Source: Lachnospiraceae bacterium (lineage in GTDB: Bacteria; Bacillota; Clostridia; Lachnospirales; Lachnospiraceae). Taken from it: a stretch of 53,298 nt of DNA. The notes under the pieces are model-generated. The model was not told where the DNA came from and ran no database searches. It worked only from the letters and a program-made list of their open reading frames with translations. The DNA lies in contig JALFVM010000174.1 of the NCBI GenBank assembly GCA_022787145.1, positions 1 to 53,298 of the forward strand. Reading direction: 5' to 3'. How positions within the stretch are numbered: the stretch's first letter is position 1; every line of letters begins with the position of its first letter. A program made the translations under genes and the position numbers. Of this stretch, positions 9,332-18,256 are shown piece after piece.

Positions 9332-10111
9332 CTATGCATTTCGTCTCTGTCTGGACGCTTCATAAGTGAGAATTCCACAGGCCATCGCCGCATTCAAAGA
9401 CTCGACTTTTCCAGCCATCGGAATGCGAATCAGACACTCGGACATTTCCGATAATTCTTCGCTCAGGCCATTGCCCTCATTGCCGATGAGAAACGCCGTT
9501 TTTCCCCGATAATTCTCCTGATCATAGAAATTTTTTCCTTTCAGATGAGCCGCATAAGTACAAATCTGCTCCTCTTTTAATTTTTCCATTAATTTCGTCA
9601 TATTATCCAGGTACAAAAACGGCATCCGGTAAATGGAACCCATCGTGGAGCGAATCGTCTTTGGATTAAAAATATCCACACATCCTTTGCTCAGAAGAAT
9701 TCCATCAACTCCCGCGCCCTCACTCGTGCGCAAAATCGTTCCAAGATTTCCGGGATCCTGCAAATCTTCCAATACCACCAGAAGCGGTGCGTCGCCTCCT
9801 GCAATATCCTTCCATTCGTAATGCGGCTGACGAAGCACGGTCAGAATGCCCTGCGGTGTCATCGTATCGCTCATCTGACGAAACACAGCATCCGCCACCA
9901 CCTCATGGGGAACTGACTCAAGCTCCTGTTTCCAGCTGCCCTCTTCATACAGACTCTCCCGAATGTAGACTTTTGAAATCCAATCTTTCGGAGCTTCCCG
10001 AAACATTTTGATTCCTTCTACCACAAAAAGCCCTTGTTTGCTTCTTGCTTTTCCCTTTGTATTTAACTGTATGACATTTTTTACCTGCGCATTACTGCTG
10101 CTCGTAATCAT
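9332..10111 (-). CDS. TrmH/SpoU family RNA 2'-O-methyltransferase
   Basis: Predicted SAM-dependent 2'-O-ribose methyltransferase with a trefoil knot (SPOUT class), acting on rRNA or tRNA. In its 259 residues an N-terminal substrate-binding domain (SSSNAQVKNVIQLNTKGKARSKQGLFVVEG) precedes the knot motifs: VVLEDLQDPGNLGTILRTSEGAGVDG (about 112-137), FLIGNEGNGLSEEL and RIPMAGKVESLNAAMACGILTYE at the C-terminus. Start ATG 10109-10111 follows GGGAG. It is separated from pfkA upstream by a strong terminator, so it probably has its own promoter. The exact target nucleotide cannot be read from the sequence. Confidence 0.92.
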   Translation of the reverse strand: MITSSSNAQVKNVIQLNTKGKARSKQGLFVVEGIKMFREAPKDWISKVYIRESLYEEGSWKQELESVPHEVVADAVFRQMSDTMTPQGILTVLRQPHYEWKDIAGGDAPLLVVLEDLQDPGNLGTILRTSEGAGVDGILLSKGCVDIFNPKTIRSTMGSIYRMPFLYLDNMTKLMEKLKEEQICTYAAHLKGKNFYDQENYRGKTAFLIGNEGNGLSEELSEMSECLIRIPMAGKVESLNAAMACGILTYEASRQRRNA

Positions 10112-10146
10112 AATTTTCTCCCTTATTTGCGAATTGGTGATATAAA

Positions 10147-10171
10147 ATTACCCTGGCAGAACCAGGGTAAT
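10147..10171 (-). terminator. Terminator after pfkA
   Basis: ATTACCCTGG (10147-10156) is perfectly inverted as CCAGGGTAAT (10162-10171) with a 5-base loop. On the minus strand the stem is followed by TTTTATA. It lies between the pfkA stop and the methyltransferase start. Confidence 0.85.
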
Positions 10172-10191
10172 CAATCATATTTCTTTATTTT

Positions 10192-11181
10192 TTATTTTGA
10201 GTAGTTATGTGACAAGGATGCACAAACTTCAACCTGATAATCAGGAACATCTTTCTGCATTGCCAGTGCCTCGTCAATGTCGAAATCTACGAAATCGCCA
10301 TGTTTGTAGCCGACAACTCGTTTTGACTTTCCTGCAACAAGAAGGTCAACTGCTTTTGCACCCATAATAGAAGCGTACACACGGTCCTTACATGTCGGGC
10401 TTCCTCCACGCTGCATGTGTCCAAGAATGGTTGCACGTGTCTCAATACCGGTTGCAGCTTCGATTCTCTTAGCCATAGCCTCAGAATGTCCGATACCCTC
10501 TGCATTAATGATGATATGATGCTTTTTGCCTTTTTTACGGTTTTCAATGATGTTGTTGATGATCTTCTGCTCATCATAATCATAGCGCTCCGGAAGAAGC
10601 ACATCCTCCGCACCGTTTGCAATACCGCACCACAATGCAATATAGCCGGCATTTCGGCCCATAACCTCGATGATACTGCATCTTTCATGAGATGTGGAAG
10701 TATCACGAACCTTATCAATTGCCTCCATCGCAGTATTTACTGCTGTATCAAATCCAATGGTGTATTCGGTACAGGCAATATCCAAATCGATTGTTCCCGG
10801 AATACCAATGGTATTGATACCCAGGTTTGCCAGCTTCTGTGCACCTGCAAAGGAGCCGTCTCCACCGATTACAACGAGACCTTCAATTCCATGTTTTCTG
10901 CAGACCTCAGCACCTCTTTGCTGTCCCTCTGGAGTGCGGAACTCAGCACAGCGTGCTGTATACAAAACAGTACCACCGCGTTCGATGGTATCGGACACGT
11001 CTCTTGCAGTCATATCAACGATTTCTTCGTTGAGAAGTCCGTTGTATCCTTTGTAGATTCCTTTTACGTTCAGACCGCTGCTTAATCCGCGACGTACAAC
11101 CGCACGGATTGCGGCGTTCATTCCAGGTGCATCTCCACCACTGGTTAATACTCCAATTGTCTTAATCGCTTTTGTTGCCAT
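10192..11181 (-). CDS. pfkA: 6-phosphofructokinase, ATP-type
   Basis: Phosphorylates fructose 6-phosphate in glycolysis. The 329-residue length matches PfkA. GVLTSGGDAPGMNAAIR (10-26) is the ATP loop. GGDGS (106-110) carries the Gly that marks ATP rather than pyrophosphate use. Catalytic Asp lies in TIDLD (130-134), where most PfkA have TIDND; I recall this Leu form from other Lachnospiraceae. DTSTSHERCSIIEVMGRNAGYIA and GHMQRGGSPTCKDRV complete the substrate site. Start ATG 11179-11181 follows GGAGG. dnaE lies 63 bp upstream on the same strand; a dnaE-pfkA-pyk order is common in Firmicutes, but here pyk does not follow. Confidence 0.96.
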   Translation of the reverse strand: MATKAIKTIGVLTSGGDAPGMNAAIRAVVRRGLSSGLNVKGIYKGYNGLLNEEIVDMTARDVSDTIERGGTVLYTARCAEFRTPEGQQRGAEVCRKHGIEGLVVIGGDGSFAGAQKLANLGINTIGIPGTIDLDIACTEYTIGFDTAVNTAMEAIDKVRDTSTSHERCSIIEVMGRNAGYIALWCGIANGAEDVLLPERYDYDEQKIINNIIENRKKGKKHHIIINAEGIGHSEAMAKRIEAATGIETRATILGHMQRGGSPTCKDRVYASIMGAKAVDLLVAGKSKRVVGYKHGDFVDFDIDEALAMQKDVPDYQVEVCASLSHNYSK

Positions 11182-11244
11182 AACTATTCCTCCGTCTAAA
11201 AAATCCGTTGTCCTTTTCTTCCAATCCTTCTAATCGTGTTCATT

Positions 11245-14200
11245 CTAATGCATTTTCCAGAGTTTTTCAATACTCTTTTCAACAACTTTTATGTTATTTT
11301 GCCCATATTTTTCCTGCATTTTTACTAATATTGACGAATCAATACCGATATTGCGACTGGAAGGAAGTCGTTTCATCACTTTATCACGTTGAATATAGAT
11401 TACCACACTGTCGTTTCCTTCGCAATCCTTTAAATCTTCCAGCAGTTCCATTTCTCTCTGGTGATATGCCTGCTTTGTCTCAAACTGAATCCACAGTTCT
11501 CTGGGCACCTGTGTAAAAGAAAGAATCTGCTCACAGATCATCTTGCTGGCACGCTCATCCTCGGCAGCCACACGCCCCCGGATAAAAACTTTGCTCTCCT
11601 CATCCATCAAAAGATGATTTTTTTCATAATCTCTTGGAAATACGATAATCTCCACCGTTCCCACCAGATCTTCCAGCGTCAGAAATGCCATGACTTTGTT
11701 GTTTTTCGTATATTTGACCGTCTTCTCTGTGATAATGCCACCGACTACAACCGACTGCCCGTCGCGCACTCTGGCCGCGCCGATTTCATCATCCGGCTGA
11801 AAATCCGAAGTAATGGCAGTAATATTTTTCTCCATCATGGCTGTATAATTTTCCAGCGGATGGCCGCTGATATACACGCCAAGCACTTCCTTTTCAAAGG
11901 CAAGCAGCGCCTCTTTGTCGTACTCCGGCACATCCGGAAGACTGATTTCAAAAGCCTTTTTGTCTTCCTCTCCCACGATGTCAAACAGCGTCATCTGTCC
12001 TGCCATGGCATTTTTTCTCTCCTGCACAACACTGTCTACAATCCGTGGATAAACCATCATCTTCTGATGTCGGTTGCCCTCGAGGCAGTCAAACGCACCT
12101 GCTTTGATAAAATTCTCAATCGCACGTTTGTTTATCTCTCTGCCCGTCATCCGCGTCACAAAATCTTTCATATTCTGAAAAATTCCGCCTGCTTTTCGTT
12201 CCTCCACAATCGCACGAATGACTGGTTTTCCAACGCTCTTAATCGCCGAAAGGCCATAGCGGATGCTGTTTCCATCCACAGAAAATGCACCTTCCCCGCA
12301 ATTGATATCGGGCGGCAAAATCTGAATTCCCATCTTTCGACAGCTTAAAATATATTCGGATACCTTTGAAGGATTATCAATCACAGAAGTCATTAACGCT
12401 GCCATAAATTCTACCGGATAGTAATATTTCAGATACGCCGTCTGATACGATACTACCGCATAGGCAGCCGCGTGAGATTTGTTGAAGGCATACTTTGCAA
12501 AATCGATCATATCGTCGTAGATTTTGTTTGCCACCTTTTCCTCAATCCCGTTAACAATACAGCCCGGCACACCTTCTGCCTCATTTCCGTATACGAAGTT
12601 CTGCCGTTCTTTCTCCATGACAGAAGCCTTCTTCTTGGACATCGCTCTTCGCACCAGATCGCTTCGTCCAAGTGTGTAGCCAGCCAGAGAACGCACGATC
12701 TGCATGACCTGCTCCTGATATACGATACAGCCATAGGTCGGCTTTAAAATGCTCTCCAGCTGAGGACAGTCGTATGTGATTGTCTCCGGATGATTTTTTC
12801 CCCGGATATACTGCGGAATAAAATCCATCGGCCCCGGACGATACAGGGAAATACCGGCAATGATATCCTCGAGACTCTGCGGTTTTAATTCCTTCATGAA
12901 GTTTTTCATACCCGGACTTTCAATCTGAAATATACCATCTGTCTTTCCCGTTCCGATAGAATCCAGTACCTTTTTATCATCGTAATCGATTTTGTCCATG
13001 TCCAGCCGGATTCCCGTATCTTTTTCGATCAGATGCACCGCATTCTGAATCACGGTCAGCGTGCGAAGCCCCAGAAAATCCATTTTCAAAAGTCCCAGTT
13101 CTTCCAGCGTTGTCATCGTAAACTGTGTCGTGATCGTTCCATCCGAAGCGCGCGACAGCGGCACATATTCGTCTACATCCTTCTGGCTGATTACGACTCC
13201 GGCTGCGTGCATGGACGTATGACGCGGAAGTCCCTCAAGACGTTTGGCCATATCAATCAAATGATGAATCTGTTCGTCCTGTGCGTACACTCTTGCAAGC
13301 TCAGGATTCATCTTGAGTGCCTTATCAATCGTAATATTCAGTTCATTCGGAATCATCTTGGCAATCGTATCGACCTGCGCATATGGCAGATCCATCACAC
13401 GTCCCACATCACGGATGACGCCTCGTGCCGCCAGCGTACCGAACGTTACAATCTGCACCACGCGGTCTTTTCCGTATTTTCTCACTACATAATCAATGAC
13501 TTCCTGCCTTCGTTCAAAGCAAAAGTCAATATCAATATCCGGCATGGATACACGCTCCGGATTCAGAAAACGCTCAAAAAGCAGATCATACTTGATCGGA
13601 TCGAGTTTCGTGATTCCAAGCGTATAGGAAACCAGGCTTCCGGCCGCAGAACCTCTTCCGGGTCCAACCATGATATCATGATCACGGGCATACTTGATAA
13701 AATCCCAGACAATCAGGAAATAATCCACATATCCCATATTTTGAATTGTATTCAGCTCATAGGTAAGACGTTCTTTCAATTCCTCTGTCACCGGCTGATA
13801 ACGTTCCTGCAATCCTTCAAAACACAGTTTGTTCAGATACTCCCACGCGGTATAGCCCTCCGGCACATCGTATCTTGGCAGTTTGGTCACACCAAATTCA
13901 ATCTCCACATTGCAGCGCATCGCGATTTTGTGGGTGTTTTCCAATGCTTCCAAAGCATATGGAAATAATTCTGCCATCTCCTGCGGAGATTTCACAAAAT
14001 ACTGACCGCCCTCATAGCGCATCCTGTCTTCATCTGCCAGTTTTTTTCCTGTCTGCAGACACAACAGGATATCATGGGACTCGACGTCATCCTGATACGT
14101 GTAATGCACATCATTTGTCGCTACCATCGGGATGCCCGTCTCTTCGTGGAGGCGCATCAGCTGCTGATTGACCATCTGCTGCTGCGCAATGCCGTGATCC

Positions 14201-14730
14201 TGCAATTCCAGAAAGAAATTGTTTTCACCAAAGATTTCCTGATAACGAAGGGCGGCTTCTTTGGCATCTTCATACATGCTTCTCGTCAGATACCTGGCAA
14301 CCTCACCCGCAAGGCAGGCACTTAAGGCAATGATGCCCTCGTGATACTGTCTCAAAAGCTCCAGATCCACACGCGGCTTATAATAGTATCCCTCAACAAA
14401 GCCTTTTGATACGATTTTCATCAGATTCGCATAACCCTGGTTGTTTTCCGCCAGAAGAACCAGATGATAATAGCGCCCGGAAGAAGAACCGCCTGCTTCT
14501 TTGTCAAAACGAGATCCCGGGGCGACATATACCTCACAGCCAAGAATCGGACGGATTCCCGCCTCTTTTGCCGCCCGATAAAAATCAATGCAGCCATACA
14601 TGACTCCATGGTCCGTTATGGCCGCACTGTCCATCCCAAGTTCTTTCACTCTGGCTACATATTCTTTAATCTTATTCGAACCGTCCAACAGACTGTACTC
14701 TGTGTGGACGTGCAAATGTGTGAAATCCAT
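11245..14730 (-). CDS. dnaE: DNA polymerase III alpha subunit DnaE
   Basis: Replicative or lagging-strand polymerase. The 1161-residue length is normal for DnaE. The PHP domain begins at once (FTHLHVHTEYSLLDGSNKI), the polymerase palm carries the catalytic aspartates in MPDIDIDFCFERR near residue 400 and GPGRGSAAGSLVSY before it, and the tandem HhH and OB domains follow (SVVVGGIITEKTVKYTKNNK). It lacks the exonuclease of PolC. Start ATG 14728-14730 lies behind GGAGATAGGGG. The CvfB-like gene ends 3 bp upstream, so the two are coupled. Confidence 0.97.
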   Translation of the reverse strand: MDFTHLHVHTEYSLLDGSNKIKEYVARVKELGMDSAAITDHGVMYGCIDFYRAAKEAGIRPILGCEVYVAPGSRFDKEAGGSSSGRYYHLVLLAENNQGYANLMKIVSKGFVEGYYYKPRVDLELLRQYHEGIIALSACLAGEVARYLTRSMYEDAKEAALRYQEIFGENNFFLELQDHGIAQQQMVNQQLMRLHEETGIPMVATNDVHYTYQDDVESHDILLCLQTGKKLADEDRMRYEGGQYFVKSPQEMAELFPYALEALENTHKIAMRCNVEIEFGVTKLPRYDVPEGYTAWEYLNKLCFEGLQERYQPVTEELKERLTYELNTIQNMGYVDYFLIVWDFIKYARDHDIMVGPGRGSAAGSLVSYTLGITKLDPIKYDLLFERFLNPERVSMPDIDIDFCFERRQEVIDYVVRKYGKDRVVQIVTFGTLAARGVIRDVGRVMDLPYAQVDTIAKMIPNELNITIDKALKMNPELARVYAQDEQIHHLIDMAKRLEGLPRHTSMHAAGVVISQKDVDEYVPLSRASDGTITTQFTMTTLEELGLLKMDFLGLRTLTVIQNAVHLIEKDTGIRLDMDKIDYDDKKVLDSIGTGKTDGIFQIESPGMKNFMKELKPQSLEDIIAGISLYRPGPMDFIPQYIRGKNHPETITYDCPQLESILKPTYGCIVYQEQVMQIVRSLAGYTLGRSDLVRRAMSKKKASVMEKERQNFVYGNEAEGVPGCIVNGIEEKVANKIYDDMIDFAKYAFNKSHAAAYAVVSYQTAYLKYYYPVEFMAALMTSVIDNPSKVSEYILSCRKMGIQILPPDINCGEGAFSVDGNSIRYGLSAIKSVGKPVIRAIVEERKAGGIFQNMKDFVTRMTGREINKRAIENFIKAGAFDCLEGNRHQKMMVYPRIVDSVVQERKNAMAGQMTLFDIVGEEDKKAFEISLPDVPEYDKEALLAFEKEVLGVYISGHPLENYTAMMEKNITAITSDFQPDDEIGAARVRDGQSVVVGGIITEKTVKYTKNNKVMAFLTLEDLVGTVEIIVFPRDYEKNHLLMDEESKVFIRGRVAAEDERASKMICEQILSFTQVPRELWIQFETKQAYHQREMELLEDLKDCEGNDSVVIYIQRDKVMKRLPSSRNIGIDSSILVKMQEKYGQNNIKVVEKSIEKLWKMH

Positions 14731-14733
14731 CCC

Positions 14734-15573
14734 CTATCTCCTTCGTATCTTATGGTCTCTGATTTCTACCTTTCCTTCTTTTAACAAATGACCGATGGCT
14801 CTTTTGAATGCAGCCTTGCTCAGTCCAAACTCACGCTTAATAATCTCTGGTGATACCTTATCATCAAACGGCAGAACGCCTGCATATTCGTCAATCACAC
14901 CAAGCACCATCTCTGCATCCTCATGAATCTGGAGATACGCCTTCTGCTTGCTGCTCAAGTTCAGTTTTCCATCCTCCTTGACTTCTGTCACGCGAAATTC
15001 CATCACATCACCGACTTTGTAATTTCCCTGCGCCTCTCTGGCCGGAACAAGTCCGGAATACTGATTGTCGACCGCAACAAACACCCCAAAACGCTCACTG
15101 ATCTCATAAATTCTTCCTTTGACCATATCACCGATCTGATACGGAGAATTCGTCTTCAGATAGTGATAGACCTTCATTGTCGCACAGAGACGTTTGCTCT
15201 TGTCCACATAAAGTGCCACAAGACAGTCATCTCCCTCACGAACTTTGCACGTCTGCTCCCTGTAGGGAAGGAGCAGGTCTTTTTCCAGTCCCCAGCTTAA
15301 GAAAGCACCGATTTTTCCCACCTGTGCCACCGGCAGAAGTGCAGTCTGATGCAGTGTAACCGCCGGCTGATGCGTTGTGGCAATCAGTCTATCCTGCGAA
15401 TCTTTATACAAAAACACTTTAATCTTATCGCCTGTCTGAACACCGTCAGGCACCTGTTTTCTCGGAAGCAGCACACGCTCTTCCATTCTGGCCTGTACAC
15501 TCTCACCGAGATACACGCCAAACTCTACTTTTTTCACAACAGTCAGTTCCTGCTGTCTTCCTAATTCCATCAT
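14734..15573 (-). CDS. CvfB-like S1 RNA-binding protein
   Basis: A 279-residue protein of the CvfB/YitL type. Three S1-like OB domains lie in series: QQELTVVKKVEFGVYLG at 8-24, VAQVGKIGAFLSWGLEKDLLLPYREQ in the middle, and GDMVKGRIYEISERFGVFVAVDNQYSGLVPARE around 145-178. A C-terminal winged helix ends the protein (ISPEIIKREFGLSKAAFKRAIGHLLKEGKVEI). RNA binding is expected from the family; in staphylococci CvfB influences virulence expression, which need not apply here. The start can be ATG 15571-15573 or the next ATG. It overlaps the thioesterase stop by 4 bp and lies 3 bp before dnaE. Confidence 0.9.
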   Translation of the reverse strand: MMELGRQQELTVVKKVEFGVYLGESVQARMEERVLLPRKQVPDGVQTGDKIKVFLYKDSQDRLIATTHQPAVTLHQTALLPVAQVGKIGAFLSWGLEKDLLLPYREQTCKVREGDDCLVALYVDKSKRLCATMKVYHYLKTNSPYQIGDMVKGRIYEISERFGVFVAVDNQYSGLVPAREAQGNYKVGDVMEFRVTEVKEDGKLNLSSKQKAYLQIHEDAEMVLGVIDEYAGVLPFDDKVSPEIIKREFGLSKAAFKRAIGHLLKEGKVEIRDHKIRRR

Positions 15574-16292
15574 ATAGTTTCTCCTTCTCGTGAAAATTCA
15601 ACAACTGTATACGGCTCCAGATTCTCCTTACACAATGCCACGGTGTATGTGTTTTCTTCCACGTAAACCAAAGGCACAATGATATCACCAAGAACTGCCT
15701 GTTTCTTGTACTCGGCACGCATCTGCCCGATCTGAAAATCCGAAGGAACATATTCCTGAGCCATCTGTATGTACTTTCCATTATTCACATGGTGATTCGT
15801 ATCAAGATGATGGCTTTGCACGGAAAATGATTTGCGTCTCATACTTGCAGCAGGAACAGAAATTTTTCTGTCTGCGTAGATCATCGGAAGCGGTGCATCC
15901 AGTGTATAGCCATCGATATATTTTTTTGTGATCATCGTCGGTCTTTTCTTATTCAGATCCATAAAAACCCAAAGCGAATTCGCATAAGCCAGTGTCTCTC
16001 CGTTATAAGATTTCATCGTAAAATTACGACTTCCCATGAATCCCTTAAATGCATAGGGCCATGTGGAAATCTCAATGTTTTCTCCCAGAGCCGGATAACG
16101 TTTCACCACAATCTGCCAGGAAGACAGCACCCAGCCCTTACAGTCTCTCTTCAAAGCTCGAAGCCCAAGTCCAATATCTTCTGAATGGAAGGTACTGCAG
16201 TCCTGAAAATAGTTAACGATTCCATTCAGTGTCATACGCTCGTCTTCTCCAACCTCACTGTAGCGGACACGACTGTAAAAAGAATAACTCAT
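15570..16292 (-). CDS. Acyl-ACP thioesterase
   Basis: Predicted to release fatty acids from acyl-carrier protein. At 240 residues it has the double hotdog fold of the plant FatA/FatB and bacterial PF01643 family. The N-terminal hotdog has the NYFQDCSTFHSEDIGLGLRAL helix and GWVLSSWQIVVKRYP. The C-terminal hotdog has HHLDTNHHVNNGKYIQMAQEYVP (about 178-200), which holds the conserved D-x-N-x-H catalytic set. Start ATG 16290-16292 follows a GGGGG run. It heads the thioesterase-cvfB-dnaE unit; the 4-bp overlap with cvfB suggests coupling. Confidence 0.92.
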   Translation of the reverse strand: MSYSFYSRVRYSEVGEDERMTLNGIVNYFQDCSTFHSEDIGLGLRALKRDCKGWVLSSWQIVVKRYPALGENIEISTWPYAFKGFMGSRNFTMKSYNGETLAYANSLWVFMDLNKKRPTMITKKYIDGYTLDAPLPMIYADRKISVPAASMRRKSFSVQSHHLDTNHHVNNGKYIQMAQEYVPSDFQIGQMRAEYKKQAVLGDIIVPLVYVEENTYTVALCKENLEPYTVVEFSREGETI

Positions 16293-16380
16293 AATGTTTC
16301 CCCCGCTTTAACAAACTTTCTGCATTTCTATACGAAAAAATTTCTATCACAAATTTTATCATATGTTTCGCATACAAAGA

Positions 16381-16410
16381 AAGGGCTTTGCAGTAATCTG
16401 CAATGCCCTT
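16381..16410. terminator. Terminator after tRNA-Gln
   Basis: AAGGGC (16381-16386) is inverted as GCCCTT (16405-16410), extended inward by TTTGCAG/CTGCAA pairing around a 4-base loop. On the minus strand it follows the tRNA by 9 bp and is trailed by TCTTTG. Confidence 0.8.
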
Positions 16411-16418
16411 CTCTCTAG

Positions 16419-16490
16419 CTGGGCTACAAGGATTCGAACCTTGAAATGACGGAGTCAGAGTCCGTTGCCTTACCGTTTGGCGATAGCCCA
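16419..16490 (-). tRNA. tRNA-Gln (anticodon CTG)
   Basis: The 72-nt minus-strand cloverleaf has a 7-bp acceptor TGGGCTA/TAGCCCA, D arm GCCAAACGGTAAGGC, anticodon stem ACGGA/TCCGT with loop CTCTGAC (anticodon CTG, reads CAG), and T arm CAAGG-TTCGAAT-CCTTG. The discriminator is G and CCA is not encoded. A promoter lies about 18 bp upstream. Confidence 0.95.
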
Positions 16491-16507
16491 ATGTCACAAC
16501 ACAATGT

Positions 16508-16536
16508 ATTATATTACAGGTCTTAGAAAAAAGCAA
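16508..16536 (-). promoter_or_regulatory. Promoter of tRNA-Gln
   Basis: On the minus strand, TTGCTT (16531-16536) is followed by 17 bases and TATAAT (16508-16513). It points at the tRNA. Confidence 0.7.
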
Positions 16537-16642
16537 GTACTTTTTTGAATTTTTTTAAATTTTTTTTCATTTCCATTTGTTCCTGCTTTTTGCTGCCTCT
16601 TAAAAGATATTAACAGCAAAATCTAAATTCGTCAAGTATTAT

Positions 16643-16671
16643 TTTACATTGATTCGCAATGATGGTATAAT
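16643..16671 (+). promoter_or_regulatory. Promoter of pncB
   Basis: TTTACA (16643-16648), 17-base spacer, TATAAT (16666-16671), 52 bp before the pncB start codon. Confidence 0.7.
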
Positions 16672-16723
16672 ACTAGCAACAGATATTACCCGTAATTACA
16701 TTTTTTTAAGAGAAGGAGAACTT

Positions 16724-18193
16724 ATGAGAGCCAACAACCTTACCCTGCTGACTGATTTTTATGAATTAACCATGATGCAGGGTTACTTCAAAAACCACTC
16801 AAATCAAACGGTTATTTTCGACGTATTCTACAGAGATAACCCCTGTAATGGAAGCTATGCCATCACAGCCGGACTGGAACAGATGATAGAATACATCGAG
16901 AATCTGCGCTTCTCTGAAGCAGACGTGGAATACCTGCGCAGCCTCAATATGTTTGACGAAGATTTCCTGGATTACTTGAGCAACTTCCGTTTTTCAGGAG
17001 ATATCTATGCCATTCCGGAGGGAACTGTCGTATTTCCAAGAGAACCGCTTGTAAAAATCATTGCACCTGCAATGGAGGCACAGCTGGTAGAAACCGCAAT
17101 TTTAAATATCATCAATCACCAGAGTCTGATTGCCACCAAAGCCTCCCGCGTCTGCTACGCAGCCCGCGGTGACGGAGTTATGGAGTTCGGACTTCGCCGC
17201 GCACAGGGACCGGATGCCGGAATCTTTGGTGCCCGTGCAGCTATGATCGGCGGATGCATCGGAACTTCCAACGTGCTGACCGGCCAGATGTTTGACGTAC
17301 CGGTCCTGGGCACCCATGCACATAGCTGGATTATGAGCTTCCCGGATGAGTACACGGCCTTCAAAACCTATGCGCGCCTCTATCCGGATGCCTGCATTCT
17401 TCTCGTGGACACCTATGACACCTTAAATTCCGGTGTGCCAAATGCCATCCGTGTATTTGAGGAGATGCGTGAAGAGGGTGTGCACCTGAGCAAATACGGA
17501 ATCCGCCTTGACAGCGGTGACCTTGCTTACTTATCAAAGAAAGCACATAAGATGCTGTGTGCCGCCGGATTTGACGATGCTGTCATCTCCGCTTCCAGTG
17601 ATCTGGACGAATACCTCATTGACAGCCTGAAAACACAGGATGCCAGGATCAATTCCTGGGGTGTCGGAACCAACCTGATCACTTCCAAAGGACATCCTGC
17701 CTTCGGCGGCGTTTATAAACTGGCTGCCATCAAAGACGAAGCAACCGGCCAATTCATTCCAAAGATCAAGCTGTCCGAAAACACAGAAAAAGTTACAAAT
17801 CCGGGTGACAAGACGATTTACCGTATTTACAGCAAATCCTCCGGCAAGATTAAAGCCGATTTGATCTGTCTGGCCGATGAAAAATTTGATGAGAACGAAA
17901 ATATAGTCATCTTCGATCCGATCGATACCTGGAAAAAGACAAGAATTCTCGGCGGTACTTACACAATGAGAGAACTTCTGATTCCGATTTTCAAAAATGG
18001 AGAATGTGTATACACCGATCGTCCTTCTGTTATGGAGCTGCGTGAAATCTGTCAGAAGGAACTGAACACTCTGTGGGACGAATCCAGACGTCTGGTAAAT
18101 CCTCATGAGGTTTATGTGGATCTTTCCCAGAAATTATTCAATCTGAAGTCAGAACTTCTGGATGAAATCGCAGAGGAATCTCTGAAAGAATAA
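16724..18193 (+). CDS. pncB: Nicotinate phosphoribosyltransferase
   Basis: Converts nicotinate and PRPP to nicotinate mononucleotide in NAD salvage. I set the start at ATG 16724 (MRANNLTLLTDFYELTMMQGYF) because an AGAAGGAG site lies 7 bases upstream; an in-frame extension to 16649 overlaps the promoter. The resulting 489 residues are typical of the Firmicute-type enzyme. Visible family motifs are FDVFYRDNPCNGSYAI (substrate entrance), EFGLRRAQGPDAGIFGARAAMIGG (about 163-186), GTHAHSWIMSF and YGIRLDSGDLAYLSKKA. It is the first gene of a plus-strand pair with the M15 peptidase, separated by a terminator-like hairpin. Confidence 0.94.
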   Translation: MRANNLTLLTDFYELTMMQGYFKNHSNQTVIFDVFYRDNPCNGSYAITAGLEQMIEYIENLRFSEADVEYLRSLNMFDEDFLDYLSNFRFSGDIYAIPEGTVVFPREPLVKIIAPAMEAQLVETAILNIINHQSLIATKASRVCYAARGDGVMEFGLRRAQGPDAGIFGARAAMIGGCIGTSNVLTGQMFDVPVLGTHAHSWIMSFPDEYTAFKTYARLYPDACILLVDTYDTLNSGVPNAIRVFEEMREEGVHLSKYGIRLDSGDLAYLSKKAHKMLCAAGFDDAVISASSDLDEYLIDSLKTQDARINSWGVGTNLITSKGHPAFGGVYKLAAIKDEATGQFIPKIKLSENTEKVTNPGDKTIYRIYSKSSGKIKADLICLADEKFDENENIVIFDPIDTWKKTRILGGTYTMRELLIPIFKNGECVYTDRPSVMELREICQKELNTLWDESRRLVNPHEVYVDLSQKLFNLKSELLDEIAEESLKE

Positions 18194-18203
18194 GCATATC
18201 TGT

Positions 18204-18256
18204 CTCCTCTCTGTCATATGATAAATCATGCATCATAGACGGAGAGGAGGCTTTTT
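18204..18256 (+). terminator. Hairpin with U-tract whose 3' arm contains the next gene's Shine-Dalgarno
   Basis: CTCCTCTC-t-GTC (18204-18215) pairs with GAC-g-GAGAGGAG (18238-18249), and ATGAT/ATCAT can extend the pairing inside the loop. GCTTTTT (18250-18256) follows directly, then the ATG of the M15 gene at 18257. It looks like the pncB terminator, but its 3' arm is also the only good ribosome site of the downstream gene. Confidence 0.65.

Noticed and set aside
13033-13968. 311-codon plus-strand frame inside dnaE
   Set aside because: It is antisense to an intact, motif-complete dnaE, has low-complexity His/Arg/Ile composition and no ribosome site.
16649-16723. 25-residue N-terminal extension of pncB
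   Set aside because: It starts inside the promoter spacer and -10 region; the ATG at 16724 has the ribosome site and matches the family N-terminus.
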